Below, one piece after another: positions 1 to 13,000 of a DNA stretch of 64,000 nucleotides. Source of the DNA: Nectonema munidae (lineage: Eukaryota; Nematomorpha; Nectonematoida; Nectonematidae); NCBI GenBank assembly GCA_030549495.1, contig JAUIRK010000947.1, forward strand, positions 376,001 through 440,000, in the 5' to 3' direction. The position numbers and the translations under genes were made by a program. Every line of letters begins with the position of its first letter. Position 1 is the stretch's first letter. The notes under the pieces are model-generated. The model had not been told where the DNA came from, did not search any database, and saw only the letters and a list, made by a program, of their open reading frames with translations.

Positions 1-770
1 ATATTATTACCTTGGAAGACGAAAAATTTATATAAAAAAAGTTTACCTTATGGATTTCGAAACAAAAAATATATAACTTTTTTCAAAAAAATAGTAAGTG
101 ATAATTTTGGCTTACTTTATAAATAGAGTTTGCTGGTACATGCTTTTAAAGTAAAATAAAGATACGTTGGGGTTTTTTCATTGAGATAGCACAATTGTAA
201 CGATTGTGACCAACTTTGACCAATGAAGGTTTGATGCTGAGTCTAAAGCAATACGTTGTTGTATCGAAGACAAGTATGAAGCCAAACTTACTCACATATT
301 TACCATTTTTGGATTATAAAAAATATAAGAAATGGTCCCTTTTTTGCAATTGATTAAATTTAAGATGGAAGAATTATCTCTAGAAACATGTGTTTTCAAT
401 GCGTTTTCTCAAAAAATAAAAAATTGCTCCATACTCAAAATGGTCACGCTCAGGATCTTGCTCTTTTGGCGTTAGTAGCTGTCTCCCCTATCTTGGCTTA
501 TGACTGTAAATGCGTGACTTTGCTTATCATATGGATAAATCTGACTTGAGGCCAAATATGTGGGCCGTAATGTACGTCATGGCGGCGATTTATGAGTGAC
601 CGCAGGTGTGCGTTTCGCTGTTGTATAGATATCAAATGATTTGTGAATTAGACGAGTGCCATGTTTTCAATCTATTCTTGTCTTGCATTCTTTGGGTATA
701 CGCAAATCTATTCTTGTAATCCCTTTCAGTAGAAGTGTTTATGTTTGTTCCTATTTAATATTTTTTTTAG
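1..770. other. No coding feature recognised; presumed FANCD2 intron
   Basis: The first visible FANCD2 exon starts right after a strong acceptor (a T-run then AG at 769-770), so at least the right part of this stretch is intron. The missing N-terminal part of the gene (about 424 residues in human) must lie to the left of the window or be too diverged to see here. I found no repeat family or convincing exon in it. Confidence 0.4.
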
Positions 771-1049
771 CTTTTTGACGTGCTTTTTCTGTTTGTTGTG
801 AATTGCTTTTCTTCTTCCAAAAGTATGATTAAATTTCAAGAAGTTCTTTCTAAAACTCCCGTAAATCATGGAATACGCTGTGATTCTCTCTGGATAGAAT
901 TTGCGAAGCGTTTTTCCGTTTTTACTTCACTCCATTTCACTTGGTTCCTTGATCATTCCCTAAACTTTCTACGGATTAAGGATTTTTTTCCTTTCTCGCA
1001 TTTTGTTTACGTAGAATTTTTGCACGTTTTAGAGACGGACTTACAGAAA
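771..1049 (+). CDS. FANCD2: FANCD2 exon (human residues about 425-517)
   Basis: Phase 0 at both ends, 93 codons, preceded by TTTTTTTTAG and followed by GTAATG. The peptide begins LFDVLFLFVVNCFSSS and aligns without gaps to human VFDLVMLFIIYSTN onward. The VYVEFLHVLETDLQ end matches human KYAFKFFDTYCQQ. This is the helical solenoid part of the protein. Confidence 0.8.
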
Positions 1050-4000
1050 GTAATGCACTTTGTCATTTATTTCTTCACTGTATTTGATGTTATTATTTTT
1101 TAGAAATTAATTTTATCTTTACTATCTTCCTTTGAATTCTTGCATGCAATTGACTGTGAAACCTCTATCAACATTCTATCTCAACTATTTCTAGCTCACA
1201 AAGATTTATTTGACGAACAAATTTCAGAGATAAAAGTTACGTTAATTCATTCAATCTATTTTTAGATTTTATTTGATAAATCACTGAGTATATGATTTAT
1301 GATCGATCAATGAAAATTATGCTTAGTATACTATTCGAACCGAAGATGTTAGGAAATCGTAATCTTTATTTGAACGACTTGTACAATTGTACTCCTTATA
1401 TGTAAAAAGGAATTAATTTTTTGTTATTGCTCAAATCAAAAAGTATTTACCAAAAAAATTTATTCAAATTTTTTCATATCGATACAGCATGAGTAAACTA
1501 GATCAGCGTTTTTGAAACTCTGGGTCCCGACCCTTTATTGAGTCGCGTGAAGAATAAAATGGGTCATGACAAAAAAGAAGGACATATAAATAGTCGATGC
1601 TGAATAAATGAACCTAGTGAACAGAGTTTGTCTTATAACACCTAAGTATTATGGGTCGCGATGCAAACCGTGGTTCTTGCTATGGGTCGCAGTATTGCCT
1701 TTTCGATTTTTCTTTAAATTCTCAACTCGGAAAAAAATTTATGTCTAAAAAACATTCTCATTTTGATTTGTAAATGCTTAAAAATATTTTTGTTTTTGAG
1801 ATATTTCATTTTTATGTTTTGATTTTTTTTGCATAAACCCATTAAATTTGATGCAAAATATTTTTTGAAATTTTTTATTTTAAGTATGTTTTTTTTTAGC
1901 ATTTTACGATTTATACATTCAAATATATAATAAGGGTCTGGCAAGTTGTCTCCCCAGAGGTCTTGCCAGACCTCGAATATAGATCTAAATTCATTTACTG
2001 TTTTCGCACATGATTTTACTATACTTTAGGTGATATTCGAAAATATTTCTTCACTTGCGCCGGATCATTTGCACAAAATGTATAAAATAGCTTGCACAAT
2101 AGATTTAGATTCTTTTCCAACCTCTCTTAAAGCATTTTCGACTTTATTTATTGTTGAAAATTTCCTATCTCTTTTAAAGAGTCCTCAGTTATCACATCTT
2201 CACGTTGCTGTGATAGGAATCGTGGAATGCCTCGCACACATTGATTCATTGTACTCAAAGTATCCCTTTTTTACTTACCATATTTATAAACCCGTTTATC
2301 CGAGCTCCCAGTAAGTGTTGTGGATCAGAAAAATATTTGGCGACTTCGACTACACTTATTAGTAATTTTTAAGACTGCAACTCCATATATAGAATAAAAA
2401 ATTTTTTTTTAATGAAATTGTCTTGTGAAGCTCTTGTAACAAGCTCTGATTTAAAATATCATTGTTAATTTGATTCAGGTTGAGCAGGCATTCTCAAAAT
2501 GATAAGCTGTACCAATCCTTCTTGAAATTCGTACTGAGAGAGGCGAAAGCTTCTTTAAAAGGAGCGTGCATGGCTTATGGCTTCTTTTTTGAAGAATTGT
2601 GCCTTCTCTTGCCTTCTTTTTCGAAGATATTCAAGAAAAGTTTGCACTCCCTTTATTCAGAACAATTCAATTCCAAATTTGTTGAAGAGAGAGCTGACGT
2701 GTAAGAAGACTTTTTATTTCTCCGCTCTTTTAAACTTGTAAACAGCGTGCGATTGAAATTATACTGAAAAATCCCTTTTAAATCCTTTTAAGTGGTAGTG
2801 CTGATAAACATATTTACCATGCATTTTATATAGTATTCCTTGTTTTTAGAAGTTCAAAAAAATTAGAATCCATACTTATTAGCTAATAAAATAATATATA
2901 TCTATAAAAAATGGTATCAAATAAACATTCTTTAAACTTTCGTTTAAATTGATATCATTCAATAATTGAAAATAATATTATTTATATCAAAAACAATTCA
3001 TAATATTCAGTTTTTCAAATAGTATAAAAAAATTCTGTATTTCATAATTAGTTATAGCTAGTTTGCAATCATAAATGCAATCTTCTACTTTTAATTTTGT
3101 TTATCAATACGAAAGACGCATATAAAATGACATAAGAAATGTTTTGATATTTTACTCTTTAATTTGATCTTTTTTCGAATGTGCTTATGTTCCAGAGAAA
3201 TCTTGGGAATAAAAGCAGAGCCACTTTACTCGCTAGAAGCAGAAGCCGTTCTTTTGGATTCGCAAAGTACAAATACTAGTGATGGTGCCAAATTCATGAT
3301 TCCAATATTCTCTTTTTGCAGTTCCCATTATTCCATCAGTAGTACACAAGCCATCACTACCATTGATTACAAAAACGAGTATGCTTTTCATTTCATGTCT
3401 CTGATTTCTATAATGCTACAATTATATTCATCACGATAGTTTTATGCATACACACATTCTTTGATATAGCATGGGGTGTTAGGGACCAATTTCTTGAGTG
3501 GCGTTATAAATAGGAACGTTATAGACAATTCCGAAGGTACCTAAAAAGATTCGGTGCTGTCTATTTAATCAGTTTCCTCCTTTGATATCGTTATGCTTAT
3601 CTTATGAATTTCCATTTAAAATTCCTCAAATATAAAGTGAGTAAAACAAAGGTTTCCTCTTGAGGTTTCAGAAGATATTAAATGATAGAATATACTTATT
3701 TTCTCTTTTTCATTTTAACATCGGTTAATATTCTTGCTCTCAAATTCTAAAGGCCAAGCAAAGCAGACGATATCTAAAAAACGCAGACGATTTATATTCA
3801 AAGTCATTGAAAAAAGCTGACGAAGATGGAATTACTTATGTTCCAAAATAGGAACATTGGCCGTAAATGGATTAAAAACTAACTAAGTTCACCAGTATCA
3901 TATATTGTATTTGTTTCTCAGGCTCTGTATACCAATAATTCCCAATAACCATAATTTAAAATATACACGAATGTACACACATCCAAACTTTATTGATGAA

Positions 4001-7000
4001 ATTAATACAAGACAAAGCCTTCAACTAAAAGTAAATAGAAGAGAATAGGAGTATAAGAAAGAGTAAAATGAAGGCAACACTCGTTAATCCTAACAGAACA
4101 TTTATAAAAACTATTAGGATAATAGAAGTATCTGGATTGTGAAAAATTAAGGACTTTGGTGTCAATATTAAAACAAACACTTCGAAAGCTTAATTAATTT
4201 TACTAAAAAATGTTTATCTTTTTATCTTTCCTGAACTCAAAGGTGAAAGGAGAAGGAAAAATTTTAAGACAAGATTATTTGTATGGTTCAGATTAGTGAA
4301 GTTCGGGTAACGAGCGTTGAGTGTATTCTGTAAAGTGCTTTAATTTCGCAAGAACAACAAATTTGCGAAAATTTATTTCGCAAATAAACATCTCTAAAAT
4401 TTTAGATATTTAGCCAAAAAAAAATTTTTTTTTCACTTGTTGACCACTTAATCTCGAAGTTAAAGGGATTTTTAAACTTATACTTGAAAGATTTTAAATG
4501 TTATAAAAATCTCATACAAAAAATTTGCAACTCTGGAAATTAAGTTCGTGCCATTTTTGTTTACTTTACAGTATATCATTTTACTCGTTGATTTACAAAT
4601 ATATTTATAAATATCAAGCAGCGTAAAAATATTTTTTATTATTCACAGAGTATATAACTAAACTTGCCTCACACCAAATGGCCTTAATCTCCAATTCAGG
4701 ACATTATGGCCGGTTTGTCGAGTGTATGCTTGAAATACGTGATTGCTTCTAGAGTATTTTATTGCTTTAATTTTAATCCAAAGATACAGTCCTCCTGAAG
4801 TGGAGCTGCTGTTGTTTTTTCTAGTCAAGAAGATTTTATTAAAAGAAGGGCAAGGGGAGAACAAAGAAGAAAAAACACATGTGCACAAATAAAAATTTTA
4901 TATAAGAGGCATCAGTGATCTTCTGTGGGAGGGAGGAGACGTCAGCTGGGATCCAGTTGAAAGTCTTCTCGTCTTCTATGTCTCCAGCTTGTCCCAATTG
5001 AAGCAGCTCCATCGGGGACTGGAAAGCCAAAGGGAGGCTTTCGTAGCATCAAGGGAGTGGTGGGTGGGGAGTGAGATAACGAAGAGAACAGAAAAAGAGA
5101 AATGGGCCTGTGCGTGGCTGCCTTATATACTTGGTGGAGCAGCGGAAGCCCGGGCTGGCTTGCTATTGGACGGGCAGTTAGCAGCTCCTCCTGTTAACAG
5201 GGGAGCGTAGCCCGTTCTTTTGCCAAGCTTTATTGACCAATGAGAAGGATCTTCTGCTGTCGTCTTGGCGCCAAGTGGGCAGTCGATAGGGTCTATCTTC
5301 ATGGCATTACTAACATGATTTCATTCGATTAAAGTTTTTTGAATTAAAATATTTATTATAATTGTGCATACAAGGTTATTGGATATATAACTAGAAATTG
5401 TAAGATCTCTTGTATTTTGATCATCATCACTAAGTGACACTATGTGAAAGACCGGTTTCGGCTATTGAAGCCTCATCAGTTCCACTTTGGTATACTCAGA
5501 GGTTTGAACTGACGTCCAGTGGCTGTGCGTGAGCATCAACCAACTAGCCGTCAACACTTAGCCTTGATGATCATTATCTTCTTATGTATTGAATGTACCG
5601 TTACGGTCTCAAATCAATGTAGTAGTAGTATTAGGGCACAGTTCTCAGCATAGCTGGTAGTAAGTGTTGACTAAGTAAATTAGCTAAGTGTTGACGGCTA
5701 GTTGGTTAAATCCTCCGAGTTTGAATACCAAAGTGGAACTGATGAGGCTTCAATAGCCGAAACCGGTCTTTCACATAGTGTACACTTAGTGATGATGATC
5801 AAAATACAAGAGATCTTACAATTTCTAGTTAAAATATTTATAAACGTATTTGAATTTGTTTCAAAATGATTTTTATCTAATTATTTTTTGTGGTTTAACT
5901 TGATCACACATTTGCTGTTTTTTTGTGCGATTTGTGTGTGTGTTTGTGTGAGGCACGTCTAACCTCGTGGATTCGGGAACAAAGGACGTTAGATGAAGTT
6001 TTTTATTATTTTTGAATGAATAAACACGCGAAAATCTGGACTTATTGATCAATTTCTAAAAAAATAGTTTAAATGAATTAAATTTTTTTTTATCTTTTAT
6101 TTAAATAAAAATTTACTCAAGATTTTTGTTAGAACCTTTTTGGAACCTTTTGTATTTTCTGGAACCTTTTGTATTTTCTGGAACCTTTGGAACCTTTTAA
6201 TAAAAACAATGTGCTGGGATGTTAGAATGACGATTCATTTTTCTCAAATTATTATTTAATATATGGGAAAGTAATTGATGTCTTGATACATTAGATGTAG
6301 TGGTGAAAACATACATCGTGTATTTATGCAGAACATCTTTAGTATTTTGACCAACCACGCTACATCCAAGTCATGATAGCAGGTAGAGAACGCGGCGAAT
6401 TCAGAAATGTTTCCTATCCATCATTTACACAAAATTTTGGAGAACACTACTATAACCGTTGTATGTTTCATCAATATTCAAAAAAATTGTGAAAGTCTTA
6501 TAGTCATTGACAATTATTGAATTTTGGTTACCAGGCAGTTTGCTACTGGGCATTTGGTTTCCCAACATCTTGCTTCCGCAAATCTCTCTAACTCTCATTT
6601 CGCTATAATTCATCTTGCCTCCATAACAATTTAGTAAGCCCACTTACATGGAAGCAGGATAATTTACCACCAGTTAGTAAGATTCTAGTCATTTAGTCTA
6701 TTATTTGGTTTAATAATTGTTTAATAGATAAGAAGCTAATTTTTTAAGTTTTTTTTTGATAAAAATTATTTTTATAAATAAAAGTATCATTAATATAAAG
6801 TTATAGTATTCTTGGTTAGTTAATTAGTTAGTTTTTTCGTTAATTAGTGCAGTTACTAATTGATGCGTAACGAGATAGCCGCTAGCAATGTTTCTGTTAG
6901 CGAATTGATAATCCTCATTTTTATTATCATTGTCTCGTGGCCCAAACTTGTATTTCATGTCCTCTTGATTAGCTTATTCAAATACATTTGTTTTTATACG

Positions 7001-10000
7001 TTTCGCTCACCGAAAAACCAGCTTTATAATTCCAAGATATACTAAAATAGTTCAATGATTGAATATTTTACATTAATCACCTAGCCAAAGTAACCTATCC
7101 TCTTTGCTTGCGCACTTCTACATGTTCTGGCATTTGGAGTGCGAAATCGTTTCAAATTTAATTGAAATTGAATCAATCGTTTCCTACCCCCTCTCCCTTC
7201 CTACCCCATCTTTCTTTGGGAACGACGCGCATGAACAAACTCCCGTTCAGAAGCACCTTCTTCTCACATCCTTGTTCATCGCCATCAACTGGTGCGTAGA
7301 AGTATACTAATTCATCTCTTTTCCCATTTTTAAATTACTTAAATTCTTTGAATCGACCCTTGTGCGTACAAAACATTATCTTTGCCATTTTTAAGATGTA
7401 AAATAAATTTTAATGGTTCTTATCTGGTTGGTGAATGTCCTTATTTGGTTATGGTATTGTGTAATATAATAGGCTTATAGTAAACGTAGATTCTAATAAA
7501 ATGCATGAACTTATTTAAGTTATATATAAAAAAATTCGTTTTAAAACGGTTTAATTATAATCTCATTTTTATCTAAATTGTTGTGTTCAATTTTAAGTGA
7601 ATTGAAATAAACTTTATCTACTCAATTCAAGACGTATATTCCGTAAAATAAAGTATCAATTTGCTGGCAAGTTAACGCCAATCATGTGTATGTGCGTGTT
7701 CATATTAATTTTTTTTCAAATTTTTTGATAAGCCATTTTTTCTTTGTTTGCTAAAGCTTCTAAAAATTGTATATTTTCTTTATTTCTTATTTTGTTCTAG
7801 CATATGTAAATTCTAGATCAAATTTTACTTTTTTTGCAAATTAGATATCAGATGTCTCTTTATAACATCAAAAATATGGAACAGGCTTCTTATCCACTTG
7901 ATGTGTGCTCAGTGCCCGCGCTACCTATATAATTTTGGGGCACATGCCCCCCCCCCCCCTGTATTAATCTTTGCCCCCCCCCCCCCCCCCCTAAAATTTT
8001 TGGTTTTGCCCCATGCACTTTTTAAAGGAAAAATAAATAAGCAAAAATTGTACACAATAATCTTATATAAATGCTGGTGTATGTGTATGTATAATATGAG
8101 ATTTCTATAGTTTTTTATACAGAAGTACTTCATGCTTTTCAGCAAAGTAATATAGGAAATAAATTTTTTGCAAATGTGTTTCTTTGCCCCATTTCAGCCC
8201 CCTTGAAATTTAGCTTTAGCGCGGGTACTGTGTGTGCCCCCCCCTCCTACACCGCCCGCCTTTCTATTATTAAATTTGCCTACATTATTTTCATAATATT
8301 AGACAATATAGTGAGTATTATCCCAATAAGTTAATATTTATTTTAAACCTTTTTGTCTGAGACTAATCTGTACTAAACGTCCCTTACTTTCATTTTTTCT
8401 TTGAAACGACATAATTTATAGATTTAAAAAACCTTTAGTAGAAAATATCATATGTCGGTAGAAAATCAAAAAATCCGTTAATATATTTTTATAAATAAAA
8501 TTTATTTCCAGTTTTACCATTACCCAACTTATTTTAAGTTTTAAATATGATCTTCAACTTCCAATCAAACTTCGTTAATCCCAGCACATAATTAAAAAAA
8601 CTATTTGGATAATGAAATAGCCTAGAATGTGAAAAAACCATAATTTGATGTTAAATTTTATGGAATAAATACAATAGTAGATAATTACTACTATAACTTA
8701 ACCAAAAACGTCAAATGATTTATTATTTTTATTTAAAAAAATAATCCTTTTACCTTTCCAGTGTTCAACGAAGAAAAACGAAGGAAAAACTTAAGAAAAA
8801 AGTATGAAGTATTTTAATTAATAAAACTGGATTTAATGCGCATTGATTGATATATTCATTGTCTTATTTAAGCGGTTATCGACCACAGTCGCCATATGTC
8901 GATTACAAAAATAAAATCTGCTTTTATTTTAATGCTTTCTGATTTACATTAGATATCATCCGATTATTCTGGTCGTTAATGAGTTTATACCGAGTTAGAG
9001 AGTAAATTGTATTAAATGAGTTGTGGATAGAATTCATCTTACTATATTGGAAAACGAGCTTTCTAAGAAAGGTAAACACGAAGCTCTCTTGTTATAAAGC
9101 TTATTTTCTGGTAGGATCAGGAAAAACTAAGGATCTCAAGGTAAAAGAATGAAATAGCAAGAAAATAAATAATTGGCCTCTAAATTCATTTTGACCGTCT
9201 GTGTAGTATAAAAATGCAAAGAATATAAAAAATTTCCAGTTTTTTTTAACAGTAGTGAAATATATCTATTTTTACAGCTTTTGAATGCTTTTTCACATGA
9301 TTTGCAAAATTCAAATACTCTTTCTGCTCTACTTCAAAGACTGGATACCATTCTCCATTTACAACATTTATTCACCTCCCTTATTCAATGTAAGTAGCGA
9401 TTCATTTTTGTGACTATGAGAATTTCTTATTTATGGAATATTTTTGGATGCATTTATTTATAGATATTTTAGTACGAGAGCTTTTAAAAAAATTTTTTTT
9501 TTGTTTTTGAAATTTTTTAAAATAAATATTTAAATTTTGTTCTACTCGACTTGTAATAAAATCTAATATAAATAAATGAATTCTAAATCATATAAAAAAT
9601 ATTTTCTTTCCATTTTTATCTAAAAAAAAGTGAATATTATTTGATTAATAATTTTAAATATTATATTCTAACAAATTATAGGAACTTTAATTTTCTCAGT
9701 TTGATGAATAACGCATAATATGATAGTTTTAGTTTCAGAAATAAAATTTAAATTGTTTTTACCACACATTTTTCCGTCACATTTGTGTCCTGAAAAAATA
9801 CGGATTATTATCAAAGCAAAAATTTGTTCCATAAGGCAATTTTTCATAGACTTAAACCAATTTATTGTGTGTCATTTGAGAGAGATTTTCTTTATTTTAT
9901 GTTATAAAAGATCCATTTGGACACATTTTTAAAAGTCATTTGAATAGAAAATTTGTTATGGAAGAATGTAAAATATAAAATAAGTTTTTCTTTCTTTGTG

Positions 10001-13000
10001 CTTGTCTGGAGGAGTTTAACTACTAACCAGTAAATAATTCGCATAACCACTTACAATTTTGGTATAGACGCTAAACAATGTCATGCTTTTAAAATGAATG
10101 ATCAGGCAATGACTCTGTCTACCTGAAAAATTCTTTGAATTCAACAAGTTCCCACTTTCAAGTTTGATAGCGTTCAAATGATTTTATATTTTCATTTTTT
10201 TTTTAAATTTAATCCATATTTGTACACACTACCTAGATCTTCCATCGTATGTCCCCCCAAACTTGAACTTTTCTTTCCCCTTGAAAGAAGAAGCAACAGA
10301 CACACTGACTCCTGAATTCTTCAAAATGAAGAGAGTTAAGAAACCTGGCAAAGCTAAAAGAGCGTCTAGGAAAAAAAAGTAACTCGTTTGCACTTTAAAG
10401 TAAATGATCTCTGTATACGATGCAATACTCTTGTCTTTCTGTTCGTTTGTCTTAAGTTTATCCTATACACACATATAGGCTAAATGTGTTCTTGAAATGT
10501 ATGTATCTATCTGCATACAATGTTAACGAATCTTGAGTTCAATTCAATTAGGAAAATTTAGTATAGATCGCCTTCATGGGGGTTGTATACTGGTCCTAAC
10601 AATCACAAAACCTTTGCTCGATTCCCAGTAGGAGCGATATTTTTAAAAGAGAATTAGTCTTTTTTTGTGCCTATGATAACTTTTTATGAAACATTTTATA
10701 TGCTTTTATACAAAATGCATATAATTACATTTACACAAAATTTGTATTTTGACACGCAAGCTATTTCACTACTTTCATTATATGTGTCTCTATCTTAACA
10801 ACAATATATTCTAATTTATTTAAAGGAAAAAATATTTCTAAAACTTTTTTCTTTCGGATGTCTGGGCTTATTTTTTCGGATTGACATTTTCTCCACTCTC
10901 GTGAAAAAAAACAAGTGTTTCATCATTTTCAAATTCAGCAGAAACTAGTGTGACGGCACTGTTAATCACTGTCACAAGTCTATAATACGCAAAATTTAGC
11001 ATTACTCCCCATATCCATGTTTGGATCAAATTCTGATTTTTGAATAGAAACATACCTCTTATTAAACCGAATAGCTAAGGATTCAGGTCTCAAATCAGTT
11101 CGGAAATTAAGCAACTTGCTTATCACCCCTCAGGCTTTATGTGGATCTCTTGCTAAAATTTTGGAATTGTTAACATCGCCTTTACTTTATCCTTTCCCAA
11201 GAAATAAGACTAATTTTCAGTTAATTGAATTATTTTTAATAAAATTTATTAAAATTATTAAATAATAAAAAAAATGCCAAACATCCACCTAAAAACGTGA
11301 GTCCTGATCCACCAAATTGGAGTTGGTTATATAAAAAAAAAAATGTACTCTTGTTTCCAAATTTTAAAATACAAATACATTTCATTCCTAATATAACAAT
11401 ACAATTAAAATGCTTTTTCCATTTGTATTTGATTCAACCCTAGTCATATCTCTTTTCCTTGTTTTGCTTTCAAACAGCAATTTCATTTAAGGCTTAAAAC
11501 TGACTCAATGAAAGACGCTGACCAGGAAGCCACCGTGTGTTCACCACACCCTATGGATTCCAAATTGGAAGATATAACCGTATTTTTCTTTCTTTCTTTC
11601 TCGTACTTCTTTTTTTGAATATTTAAATCCTAAAAGAAGAGCAAACAAGAGGCAGACGAGGAAGATTCCTTTTTTGACTCTGACACTATTTCTCAAAATT
11701 ACTCTGCGCACACGCATACGAGGCAAATGGAATGGCGCGTCTTTCAGATACTCACAATTCCTTTGAAAGCGAACGCTTCTTTTGAAGTACGACTTTTTGA
11801 TGTTCATTTGGTTTTGAAATATTTGTGTTTTTTACACCTACGATAATTCCTTTAATTCCATATTTTGAAAAAAAGAAAAATAAGGAACTATTTTAACACT
11901 AGAAAAGCCATGTTTTTTATTTGCATAAAAAGTTTGATGCTTCGAAAACGTCAAGAGTTTATTTAGAAATTTATGGCTTAGGTGGTTTTACATGAATCGT
12001 TATCCATGATATGACGGTATCTTAATTACCAATTCCGATTATAATGTAATTAGAAGTCTGATTGGCTGTTTTAAGATTTGTTACAAGTGAGTTAAAGATA
12101 AGTTCATAAAGTAGCCAAATTTTATCCTTGTTTTCTTTTACTTATTTACATTCATTATATTTCTTTCTTCTTTCCCTGACTACTGTTAGGGTAAAGTTTT
12201 AATTTCACAATGCACACTAACCAAATCAGAGCACCTGTAGAAAAAGTAATATATTCAAAATGTCAAGTTTCTTAGTGAATATTTTCCAACTCGTCAAAGC
12301 ACCTAAAAGTTTCAAAAAAAGTCTGATTTTAAAGGAAATGATGCAGGCAACTTTAAATTGAACTTCTAAAATTAATAATATCATTCAATCTTCATTTTTT
12401 ATTTCGATAAAAGCTCTTTTTCTGTCGTACTTCTCTACTTGATAACACATTTATCTTCTTTTACTCCAATAATTGAATCAAAATCAGAGTTTGGAAATTG
12501 TGAAGCCTTATCCCTTTTTCTTATGAATTAATTAGTTTGGAAAAAAACCTATTGGAGCTAGATCTTCGCCGAGGTGCCAGAGAAGTCTCGTTAATTTGGT
12601 GAAAGTATTTCTTGCAATTTTGGCTTCTTTGCCTTTTTTAAAAACTGCAGAGAAAAGAAAGATAGAGATCATGGCGAGAAGTAAACTATTCTTTAATATA
12701 GATGCTGACAATGAAAACAGAGATTCCCCATGAGTTTTTTTCTGGAATGTCATTTCAAATCCATCCCTGGATCAGGGGCGCACATCCTCAAAATTATTGG
12801 AGGGGGGGGCGAAATTTTTTTCTTGCAATTTTCAAAATTAGTGGTCTGGAAATACCACGGGAGACCAAATATTCAAGCAATCCTTAAAAGGTCCTCAGAC
12901 ATTTCGCCCCATTCTTTTTATAAGACAATTCGCCCCATTATTTTCATAAGACAGTTCGTCCCATGGACAATTCGCCCCATTATTTTCATAGGACAATTCG

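Larger units (their letters stand above)
5358..5830. mobile_element. Fold-back element with two inverted hammerhead ribozymes
   Basis: Arms at 5389-5493 and 5726-5830 are near-perfect reverse complements over about 105 bp. A second inner inverted pair (5536-5563 and 5690-5717) strengthens the fold. Each arm holds a hammerhead ribozyme, the left on the - strand and the right on the + strand. An 11-bp word AAAATATTTAT at 5346-5356 and 5831-5841 could be a target duplication, though it is AT-rich. Hammerheads with a self-complementary stem III are known from Penelope-like elements and retrozymes. No protein is encoded here, so this looks like a non-autonomous derivative. Confidence 0.65.

Noticed and set aside
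1504-1700. hAT element starting CAGCGTTTTTGAAACTCTGG
   Set aside because: The start looks like the 5' end of a ZBED-type hAT (TGGGTCCCGACCC), but no second end or duplication was found, so I do not list it as an element.
7921-8145. Open frames on both strands near 7.9-8.1 kb
   Set aside because: They lie inside the hAT MITE and read through its homopolymer runs. No coding signal.
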